Below, one piece after another: positions 6,838-12,582 of a DNA stretch of 14,425 nt. A program made the position numbers and the translations under genes. Position 1 is the first letter of the stretch. The number at the start of each line of letters is the position of its first letter. The notes under the pieces were generated by a model. That model was not told the DNA's origin. It searched no databases and was given only the letters and a program-made list of their open reading frames with translations. Source of the stretch: an uncultured bacterium (lineage in GTDB: Bacteria; Bacillota_I; Bacilli_A; RF39; UBA660); assembly GCA_959020415.1 (NCBI GenBank), contig CAUERX010000033.1, forward strand, positions 1 through 14,425, given 5' to 3'.

Positions 6838-7791
6838 TTACTCCTTATCTAAATAGTAGGCATAGTATTCATCGTAGGTTAGTCCAGATTTTTTAACTTT
6901 AGTGGCTAAATCTTTACCGAGATAGCGATAGTGCCATGATTCATAAGCATAGCCAGTGATATTTTCTTTATTTTTAGGGTATCTTAAAATGAAACCATAT
7001 TTGTGAGCATTTTTTTGTAGCCATTTGAAAGCATCAGTGGTGTCAAATGTTTCACCAGAAGCTCCATAAGTAATGATATCTAAAGCAAGTCCACTTTGAT
7101 GTTCAGAGTAATCGGGTCTGGCAGCGTATTCATCGGCGTATTCTTCGCCTTTTAAATCTTTATATTCATCATAAATTTTTTTCTGAGTGTCATAAGTTCG
7201 ATATCCAGAGTTAATAATTAAAGTATGACCATCTTCTTTAGCAGCATTAAACATTTCCTTGAATGCATCTAGAACAACTTGTCTAGTTTTGATACCATCA
7301 AAGGCGTACCAATTACTAACATCTACAATATCAGTCGGAGCATATTTTTCAGGAAGAGAATAATATTTGTTAACTAAAATAGCATTATCTTTTTTCATAT
7401 CAGTTTTTTTAGTATGAGTATAGTATTCATAATTACGATTAACATTGACCATAGTAACAATTTCTTTGTAATCAATATCATTAGTTTCTTTCTTTTGCTT
7501 AGTTATATATTCTTTATAGGTATTATAGTTTTTCCATAGAAAATATTTTTGTTTGGTTAGCGGAATTAGATCTTTATCATATTTAGTTAAAGCTTTGTCT
7601 AAAACTTTATCATCAGATTTTAATAAAGTAGATATTTCTTTTTCACTATATCCTAGTTTACCTAATTTATACTCATTACTAGTATAGTGAGCATAGAGTT
7701 TGAAACTAGCTACAGCAAGAATAATTATAACTATTACAATAATAACTGCAATGATTGGACCTTTTTTGATTTTTCTTCTTTTATTATACAT
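6838..7791 (-). CDS. Membrane-anchored D-alanyl-D-alanine carboxypeptidase, VanY/M15B family (copy 1)
   Basis: 317 aa, the first gene of the minus-strand operon. The N-terminus is basic and followed by one hydrophobic helix (about 12-34), so the enzyme faces the cell wall. Residues about 40-130 form a helical, Lys-rich extension that precedes the peptidase domain. Family landmarks are AILVNKYYSL (137-146), SGYRTY (195-200, R198), SEHQSGLALD (H231, D238) and ESWHYRYLG (E284, H287), so the zinc ligands and catalytic Glu are all present. The C-terminal LTYDEYYAYY matches copy 2. The start has GGTGAT 3 bases upstream and a strong promoter. No vanX, vanH or two-component genes are adjacent, so a housekeeping wall-trimming role is likelier than glycopeptide resistance (inference). 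Confidence 0.92.
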   Translation of the reverse strand: MYNKRRKIKKGPIIAVIIVIVIIILAVASFKLYAHYTSNEYKLGKLGYSEKEISTLLKSDDKVLDKALTKYDKDLIPLTKQKYFLWKNYNTYKEYITKQKKETNDIDYKEIVTMVNVNRNYEYYTHTKKTDMKKDNAILVNKYYSLPEKYAPTDIVDVSNWYAFDGIKTRQVVLDAFKEMFNAAKEDGHTLIINSGYRTYDTQKKIYDEYKDLKGEEYADEYAARPDYSEHQSGLALDIITYGASGETFDTTDAFKWLQKNAHKYGFILRYPKNKENITGYAYESWHYRYLGKDLATKVKKSGLTYDEYYAYYLDKE

Positions 7792-7806
7792 ATTATCACC
7801 ATTTTA

Positions 7807-7836
7807 ATTATAGCATTTTTTTTATGTAAAGGACAA
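7807..7836 (-). promoter_or_regulatory. Promoter of the carboxypeptidase pair
   Basis: Read on the minus strand: TTGTCC (7836-7831), an 18-base spacer, then TATAAT (7812-7807) preceded by TGC, which makes an extended -10. The start codon follows about 16 bases after the -10, with GGTGAT as SD. Confidence 0.75.
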
Positions 7837-7946
7837 TCTCTTAATTTGTTTAATAGTAACAAATGTCAAATAGATAAAAAGAGTGTAAAGTGAAAATGTA
7901 TTTTGAGAAAAAATATTTTTTATTATGGTTTTTTTTCTTTTATTTT

Positions 7947-7955
7947 TGTTATAGT
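7947..7955 (+). promoter_or_regulatory. Extended -10 in front of the broken membrane-protein gene
   Basis: TGTTATAGT (TGN plus TATAGT) is followed by an AAAGGA site (7962-7967) 8 bases before ATG 7976. No other signal is seen in the T-rich stretch from 7837 to 7946. Confidence 0.45.
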
Positions 7956-7975
7956 ATGTTTAAAGGAAATTGTTT

Positions 7976-8321
7976 ATGAAAAATAAAAAGTTTGCAAAAG
8001 GTTATTATTTCTTCGGAAATATTTATATTTTTTCTAATTGGCTGTTTAATCGGAACATATTATGAATAAATATTATGGTTCATTAGATATGGTGAGTGGT
8101 CTAATTGCCAAGGGTTAATTTATGGATCTTTTAGTCTAATTTATATAGTGGTTTTGATATTTATTTTTGTTGATGTTATTTTAACTTATGGAGCACTTGA
8201 GTGCATGGCTTTACGTAATAATGGTGTTAAGCTTTATACTTTTGTTGGAGAGTTTATGGATAAAGTGTATACTGATGAATTTTTATATGATAAATTTCTA
8301 ATTATGCGACCAAATAAATAA
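7976..8321 (+). pseudogene. Decayed gene for a small two-helix membrane protein
   Basis: No single frame is open, but coding-like peptide continues across three frames. ATG 7976 gives MKNKKFAK. One extra base in the A-run at 7996-7999 shifts to VIISSEIFIFFLIGCLIGT (8001 onward). An extra base near 8067 shifts to KYYGSLDMVSGLIAKG. A lost base near 8112-8116 returns to the earlier frame, LIYGSFSLIYIVVLIFIF, which runs to TAA 8319-8321 and ends in a charged tail (KLYTFVGEFMDKVYTDEF). The restored product would be about 114 aa with two membrane helices. Promoter, RBS and ATG are intact. I do not recognise the family. Alternatives are base-call errors (all neighbouring genes are intact, which argues against this) or a non-coding T-rich stretch. 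The C-terminal 68-residue piece is the most convincing part. Confidence 0.5.
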
Positions 8322-8338
8322 ATTAGCTTTAAACAAAA

Positions 8339-8367
8339 TTGTCAAAGGGGTATACAAAATTTAAAAT
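8339..8367 (+). promoter_or_regulatory. Promoter of the ruvX-yrzB-mltG-trmR operon
   Basis: TTGTCA (8339-8344), a 17-base spacer, then TAAAAT (8362-8367). Transcription would start near 8374, downstream of the in-frame ATG at 8370. This supports the GTG at 8409 as the true start of ruvX. Confidence 0.6.
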
Positions 8368-8408
8368 AAATGTTAAAATTATATTGTATTCAAATAGAGG
8401 GTGATTTG

Positions 8409-8828
8409 GTGAAATATCTAGGTTTAGATTTAGGTACGCGAACTTTAGGGGTAGCGATATCTGATATAACTAAGACAATTGCGACAACGTATACGACGAT
8501 TCATTTTAGTGATGATGATTATGAAAGTGCGATTAGACAGTTAAAACCTATTATTGAAACCGAAAATATTGAAAAGCTTATTTTAGGCTTTCCAAAGAAT
8601 ATGAATAATTCAATAGGCCCTCGAGCTGAAGTAACATTATCATTTAAAGAGTTACTTGAAAAAAACTTTGATATCGAAGTGATAATGCAAGACGAAAGAT
8701 TGTCAACAAAAGAGGCAAGTAGTTATATGATTCAAGCTGACATGTCAAGAAAAAAACGTAAGAAAAAAATTGATAGTTTAGCTGCTAACATTATATTACA
8801 AACCTATTTGGATAAGAGAAAGGATTGA
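8409..8828 (+). CDS. ruvX: Putative Holliday junction resolvase / pre-16S rRNA nuclease YqgF (RuvX)
   Basis: 139 aa, typical family length. RNase H-fold nuclease implicated in 16S rRNA 5'-end maturation, historically named a Holliday junction resolvase. The motif YLGLDLGTRTLGVAISD (3-19) carries the catalytic Asp D7. LGFPKNMNNSIGPRAE (59-74), QDERLST (94-100; E96) and KIDSLAANIILQTYL (120-134; D122) complete the active site. The GTG start at 8409 is chosen over ATG 8370 because homologues begin M-(K/R)-x-L/M-G-L-D, a strong SD (GAGGGTGAT, 8397-8405) precedes it, and the promoter lies across the longer version. In B. subtilis this gene (yrrK) lies downstream of alaS and yrzL. Neither is here; a broken membrane gene sits upstream instead. 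It ends in TGA, 4 bases before yrzB. Confidence 0.95.
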   Translation: MKYLGLDLGTRTLGVAISDITKTIATTYTTIHFSDDDYESAIRQLKPIIETENIEKLILGFPKNMNNSIGPRAEVTLSFKELLEKNFDIEVIMQDERLSTKEASSYMIQADMSRKKRKKKIDSLAANIILQTYLDKRKD

Positions 8829-8832
8829 GATT

Positions 8833-9150
8833 ATGCCAGAAAATGAAGAATTAACAGAATTAAAATTTAAAGCTGTAGATGCTGAAGGAAGACAAATTGA
8901 TTGTGATACATTATTTATGTTTGAATCACCTGAGACAGGAAAGAATTATATAGTTTATACTGATAATTCAATTGATGAGGAAGGAAATACAAGAGTATAT
9001 GCTTCTATCTATAATCCTGCTGATTTAAAAATGGCTGAAGGACAAGATTTAGCAGCTTTAGAGCTTATTCCAATTGAAACTGAAAAAGAGTGGAAGATTA
9101 TTGAAACAATTCTTGAAGAAATGCAAAATCAAGTTGAGGAAGCTCAGTAG
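8833..9150 (+). CDS. yrzB: DUF1292 family protein (YrzB-like)
   Basis: 105 aa, acidic, cytoplasmic, function unknown. The DUF1292 core is visible as LKFKAVDAEG (10-19), DTLFMFESPETGKNYIVYTD and YASIYNPADL, a small beta-rich fold, followed by an acidic helix (WKIIETILEEM). The identification rests on these stretches and on position. In B. subtilis yrzB lies between yrrK (ruvX) and yrrL (mltG), exactly as here. AAAGGA about 8 bases upstream sets the ATG. Four bases separate it from ruvX and eight from the next start, so it is co-transcribed. Confidence 0.85.
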   Translation: MPENEELTELKFKAVDAEGRQIDCDTLFMFESPETGKNYIVYTDNSIDEEGNTRVYASIYNPADLKMAEGQDLAALELIPIETEKEWKIIETILEEMQNQVEEAQ

Positions 9151-9158
9151 GTCTAACT

Positions 9159-10238
9159 TTGAAACGACGTAAGTTTTCAATAAAAAAATTTGCACTATTC
9201 ATAATAGTGCTTATTATTTTAGCTGTAGTATTATTTTTAGGGCTTTATAAGTTACAAACGTCATCTGTAAGCAAAGAAACAAAAGCTATTGCAGTTGAAG
9301 TTGAAAAAGGTGATAATTACTTTACTATGGCTAGTAAGCTAAAAAATCAAGATTTGATAAAATCAGAATTTTTCTATAAAATCTTCCTAAAATTTCATAA
9401 GCCAGGGGAACTTACCGTTGGAACTTATGAATTAAATCAAGCTATGAGTGTGGCAGAAATTGTCGAAACACTTGGTAATGAAAACAACCTTCAAGACTCG
9501 AGAGTAAAACTTACTTTTAGAGAAGGATTAAATGCAAGGCAAATGGCCAATATTATTGAAGAGAAAACAAATATTAAAGCTGAAGACTTTTTGGCTAAAA
9601 TATCTGACGAAAATTATATTAATAGTTTAAAAAGTAAATATTGGTTTATTACTGATGATGTAAAAGACAATGAAATTTATTATGATTTAGAGGGATACTT
9701 ATTTCCAGATACTTATATTTTTGAAAAAGACGAAGTTAATTTGGATAAGATCTTAGAAAAAATCTTAGAAAATACTAACAAAAAATTAAGTGGTTTAAAA
9801 TCAGAAATTCGAAATAGTGATTATACAGTTCATCAGATTTTAACTTTAGCTTCGTTAATTGAGCTTGAAGCTGTTACAGATAGTGATAGGGCTAAAGTAG
9901 CTGGTGTTTTCTACAACAGATTAAATAACAGTTGGTCATTAGGCAGTGATGTAACAACATATTATGCAGCTAAGAAATCGATGACTGAAAGGTTAACGAA
10001 ATCGGAGCTTAATTCATGTAATGGATATAATACTAGATGTACTTCAATGAAAGGTCTTCCGGTTGGTCCAATTGATAATCCAAGTTTGAGCGCGATAAAA
10101 GCAGCGATTAATCCAGCAGATACAGATTGTTATTATTTTGTTGCTGATAGTGAAAAGAAAGTTTATTTTACAAGAAATGCGAATGAGCATGAGGCCATAA
10201 TTGCTAAACTGAAAAAGGAAGGCAAATGGATAGGCTAG
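9159..10238 (+). CDS. mltG: Endolytic murein transglycosylase MltG (YceG-like)
   Basis: 359 aa. MltG cleaves nascent glycan strands at the membrane and so helps set strand length. Residues 1-10 are basic, 11-30 form the membrane helix, and the rest is outside. A LysM-like subdomain covers about 45-110. The catalytic domain includes LTFREGLNARQM (118-129), LEGYLFPDTY (177-186) and ASLIELEAV (231-239) with the catalytic Glu at E235. It continues with VAGVFYNRL (248-256), LGSDVTTYYA (261-270) and GLPVGPIDNPS (299-309). The usual LQ(T/S)D reads LGSD here. Cysteines 287 and 294 lie close together in the exported part. The start is TTG at 9159: no in-frame ATG occurs before residue 57, and only a start here keeps the basic end and anchor. 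Its SD is poor (AGGT). It overlaps trmR by 13 bases. Confidence 0.93.
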   Translation: MKRRKFSIKKFALFIIVLIILAVVLFLGLYKLQTSSVSKETKAIAVEVEKGDNYFTMASKLKNQDLIKSEFFYKIFLKFHKPGELTVGTYELNQAMSVAEIVETLGNENNLQDSRVKLTFREGLNARQMANIIEEKTNIKAEDFLAKISDENYINSLKSKYWFITDDVKDNEIYYDLEGYLFPDTYIFEKDEVNLDKILEKILENTNKKLSGLKSEIRNSDYTVHQILTLASLIELEAVTDSDRAKVAGVFYNRLNNSWSLGSDVTTYYAAKKSMTERLTKSELNSCNGYNTRCTSMKGLPVGPIDNPSLSAIKAAINPADTDCYYFVADSEKKVYFTRNANEHEAIIAKLKKEGKWIG

Positions 10239-10795
10239 AAGAGTATGCTAGTTTAAACAATATTCCCATCATGCAAAAAGATGGGATTTTGTTTTTAACT
10301 GAGTATATTAAGAAAAATAATGTTAAACGTATTTTAGAAATTGGTTCGGCAATAGGTTACTCAGCTTGTAAAATGGCTTTAGTTAGTTCTGATATTTCAG
10401 TTGTTACAGTTGAAAGAGATGAAACTAGATATAAGGAAGCTGTAAAAAATATCCACAATTTTGGTTTGGATGATCAAATTGAAATAATATTAGGTGATGC
10501 TTTGGAAACAGAAGTTGATGGTTTATTTGATTTGATATTTATTGATGCAGCAAAGGCGCAATATATTAAGTTTTTTGAAGAGTATAAAGGTAATTTGAAG
10601 GATAATGGGGTAATTATTTCTGACAATTTAAACTTTCATGGGTTAACTTTAGATGTTAATAGCATTGGAAGTAAAAATTTAAAAGCTTTAGTTCGTAAAA
10701 TAAATAATTATAAAGAATTTTTAGTTGATAATGAAGAATTCCAAACTGAATTCTTAGAACTAGGCGATGGAATTGGAATTAGCAAAAGAGTTTAG
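10226..10795 (+). CDS. trmR: tRNA 5-hydroxyuridine methyltransferase TrmR (YrrM-type O-methyltransferase)
   Basis: 189 aa. A SAM-dependent O-methyltransferase of the COMT-like (family 3) fold. The B. subtilis YrrM member methylates ho5U34 to mo5U34 in tRNA. SAM motif I is LEIGSAIGYSA (37-47), the ribose-binding acid is E63 (TVERD), LGDAL is at 89-93, and the metal/catalytic residues are D107 (FIDAAKAQY) and D133-N134. It is shorter at the N-terminus than the ~217 aa B. subtilis protein. AAGGAAGG lies just upstream of the ATG, inside mltG. The substrate is inferred from the gene order and from the trhP1-trhP2 genes downstream. A general catechol-type methyltransferase is the alternative. It closes the operon at a terminator. 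Confidence 0.88.
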   Translation: MDRLEEYASLNNIPIMQKDGILFLTEYIKKNNVKRILEIGSAIGYSACKMALVSSDISVVTVERDETRYKEAVKNIHNFGLDDQIEIILGDALETEVDGLFDLIFIDAAKAQYIKFFEEYKGNLKDNGVIISDNLNFHGLTLDVNSIGSKNLKALVRKINNYKEFLVDNEEFQTEFLELGDGIGISKRV

Positions 10796-10805
10796 ACTCT
10801 TTTTT
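10784..10805 (+). terminator. Terminator of the ruvX-yrzB-mltG-trmR operon
   Basis: An 8-bp stem, AAAAGAGT (10784-10791) with ACTCTTTT (10796-10803), has the loop TTAG and T to 10805. The stop TAG (10793-10795) is in the loop, and the left arm encodes the last residues. Confidence 0.85.
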
Positions 10806-10867
10806 ATTTATAGGTGTTTTGATATTTGTTTTTCTTGTCTAAATTTGTTAAAAAATGTTTTATTTTG

Positions 10868-10876
10868 TGATATACT
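10868..10876 (+). promoter_or_regulatory. Extended -10 promoter of the DUF975 gene
   Basis: TGATATACT (TGN plus TATACT). A TTGTTA at 10845-10850 is 20 bases upstream, too far for a standard -35, so the TGN element probably compensates. An AAAGGA SD follows at 10885-10890. Confidence 0.55.
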
Positions 10877-10899
10877 TAAAATAGAAAGGATGTATAAAC

Positions 10900-11676
10900 A
10901 TGAATAATGCAGAATTAAAAGCAAGTGCGAGAAAAAGCTTATCCGGTAATTATGGGCCACTTCTTTCAGCACTATTAATATTTATACTATTAGGGGCAGT
11001 TTGTCATTTAATAGCTTATTTAGTCAACACGGCTTGGTTAGAGCCACTTTTAATGTTGATTGTTTATTCTTTATTTATGATGGGATTAATAAAAATGGTT
11101 GTTAAAGTATCGCGGGGAAATAAACCGAAGGTTGAAGATTTCTTTAGTCAAACGGAAGCATTTTTTAAGTATATGGGAATTGCTTTTTTCTTATTAATTA
11201 TTGGTTTTATTTTAGGACTTTTAGAAGCTATTGCTTTTAGAACACTGGTAGTTGTGATAACTTATCAAGCTAATATGAATTTTGCTTTGGCCATTTCTTT
11301 AATTGCTTTTGGCTTAATTTTGGCGGTGGCTATTTTAATGGCTGGTATATTTATGGCTATTGCTTTTTCACAAACATTATTTATTTTAAATGATGAACCT
11401 GATATTACTATAAGAAAAGCGCTTTCAAAAAGTTTTGATATGATGGAAAGCTATATTTTTGATTATTTTATTTTGATTTTAAGCTTTATTGGGTGGATTA
11501 TTTTAGGCGTATTTACTTTGGGAATTTTATATTTATGGCTAATACCTTATATGCTTGTAACAATGGCAAATTTCTACAATATGATAAAGAAAGAATATGT
11601 CGAATATAGGGGTGATAAAGAACCGGAAAAGCTTTTTAATAATATGGCAACTGATGAAGAAATTGAATATTTATAA
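10900..11676 (+). CDS. DUF975 family integral membrane protein
   Basis: 258 aa, function unknown. The N-terminus (AELKASARKSLSGNYGPLL, 4-22) matches the amphipathic opening typical of DUF975. Hydrophobic segments lie at about 19-42, 48-70, 91-120, 128-162 and 186-226, so five or six membrane helices. The end of the last one, TLGILYLWLIPYMLVTMANF (206-225), is the family's hallmark. The tail is charged and cytoplasmic or extracytoplasmic (not resolved). It has its own promoter, SD (AAAGGA) and terminator, and splits two blocks that are contiguous in B. subtilis (yrrM and yrrN). It is therefore probably an insertion relative to that order, although base composition does not stand out. Confidence 0.8.
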   Translation: MNNAELKASARKSLSGNYGPLLSALLIFILLGAVCHLIAYLVNTAWLEPLLMLIVYSLFMMGLIKMVVKVSRGNKPKVEDFFSQTEAFFKYMGIAFFLLIIGFILGLLEAIAFRTLVVVITYQANMNFALAISLIAFGLILAVAILMAGIFMAIAFSQTLFILNDEPDITIRKALSKSFDMMESYIFDYFILILSFIGWIILGVFTLGILYLWLIPYMLVTMANFYNMIKKEYVEYRGDKEPEKLFNNMATDEEIEYL

Positions 11677-11699
11677 GGGAACTATTTAGTTCTTTTTTT
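11675..11699 (+). terminator. Terminator of the DUF975 gene
   Basis: The core stem GAACT/AGTTC (11679-11683 with 11688-11692) is extended by two G-T pairs and A-T pairs from the stop codon. The loop is ATTT and the T-run is 11693-11699. Confidence 0.75.
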
Positions 11700-11739
11700 G
11701 TTTAGCTAAACCATGGTAGTGGTAATTGGTACTGTTTTT

Positions 11740-11748
11740 TGGTATAAT
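11740..11748 (+). promoter_or_regulatory. Extended -10 promoter of trhP1-trhP2
   Basis: TGGTATAAT is a perfect extended -10 with no clear -35. An SD of GAGGTG (11757-11762) precedes the ATG. Confidence 0.65.
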
Positions 11749-11766
11749 ATTTAATCGAGGTGTATT

Positions 11767-12582
11767 ATGAAGGTAGCAGCAGTTATTCAAAGTATTAAAC
11801 AAGCTTATGAAATTAAATATTTAGTTTCTTCATATATTGTTCCAATTACTAATTTTAGTATTAATTATACTAAAACTTTTACATTGGAAGAAGCTTTAGC
11901 TTTAAAAGAAACTGATAAAGAGATATTTTTAGCGATAAACAAAAATATACATAATAATGAATTAGAAGCTTTGGAAAAATTGCTTATAGAAGTTGATAAA
12001 TATGATATTGCGGGAATTATTTTTTATGATGTTGCATTAATTAATTTGAAAAAAAGATTAAAATTGAAAACGCCATTAGTTTGGAGTCAGGAACATTTGG
12101 TAACTAATTATGAAACGATTAATTATTGGTATTCAAAGGGGGCAGAATACGCATATTTATCTTCGGAATTAACAAAAGCGGAGATGAATGAGATTATGAA
12201 TAATAGTCAGGCAAAATTATTTGTAAATGTTTTTGGGTATGTTCCAATGTTTACTTCAAGACGCCATTTAGTCAACAATTATTTAGAGTATTTTAATTTA
12301 AATGGCGGGAAAAAAGCTAAAACTATTTATAAAGAAGAGAAACATTATCCAATTGAAGACGGAAGACATGGGACCACCGTTTATTCTAATTATATTTTAA
12401 ATGCGCTAGATGAAGATTTTTCTTTAGCTGATTATATTGTTTTTAATAGTAATTTAATTAGCGAAGAAGATTTTTATGATACTTTAGTCAAATATAAAAA
12501 AGGTGAAAAGGACTATAGATTTCCATTTGAACATGGCTTTTTATATCAAGAGACGATTTATAGGGTGAAGAAGGATGAATAA
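11767..12582 (+). CDS. trhP1: U32-family tRNA hydroxylation protein, TrhP1/YrrN-like
   Basis: 271 aa, shorter than the roughly 300 aa B. subtilis YrrN. U32 proteins of the TrhP group make 5-hydroxyuridine at tRNA position 34; B. subtilis encodes the pair TrhP1 and TrhP2. The chain looks like a U32 TIM-barrel-type N-terminal part: repeats of strand-helix such as IFLAINKNIHN (53-63) and DIAGIIFYD. It then has VFGYVPMFTSRRHLVNNY in the place where the cysteine-rich U32 signature sits in TrhP2. There is not a single Cys, so it cannot carry the iron-sulfur cluster itself. The assignment rests on family resemblance and on the 8-base overlap with trhP2. It is likely the partner subunit of that protein (inference). 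Confidence 0.82.
   Translation: MKVAAVIQSIKQAYEIKYLVSSYIVPITNFSINYTKTFTLEEALALKETDKEIFLAINKNIHNNELEALEKLLIEVDKYDIAGIIFYDVALINLKKRLKLKTPLVWSQEHLVTNYETINYWYSKGAEYAYLSSELTKAEMNEIMNNSQAKLFVNVFGYVPMFTSRRHLVNNYLEYFNLNGGKKAKTIYKEEKHYPIEDGRHGTTVYSNYILNALDEDFSLADYIVFNSNLISEEDFYDTLVKYKKGEKDYRFPFEHGFLYQETIYRVKKDE

Noticed and set aside
5952..7791. Vancomycin-resistance cluster
   Set aside because: VanY-type enzymes are present, but there is no vanH, vanA/B-type ligase, vanX or VanRS pair nearby.
7687..7893. Plus-strand open frame opposite the start of the first carboxypeptidase gene
   Set aside because: Its Asn/Tyr-rich product mirrors the coding strand of the membrane anchor, and it has no ribosome site.
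7976..8111. Programmed ribosomal frameshift in the broken membrane-protein gene
   Set aside because: At least three shifts would be needed and no slippery site with downstream structure is seen. Decay is simpler.
8370..8408. Start of ruvX at ATG 8370
   Set aside because: The extra 13 residues do not match the family, the ATG lies just after the promoter -10, and a strong SD precedes GTG 8409.
7792..8408. Riboswitch, T-box or small RNA in the longest stretch without an intact gene
   Set aside because: Apart from the promoters and the broken gene, the stretch is simple T- and A-rich sequence. No conserved leader motif or strong hairpin was found.
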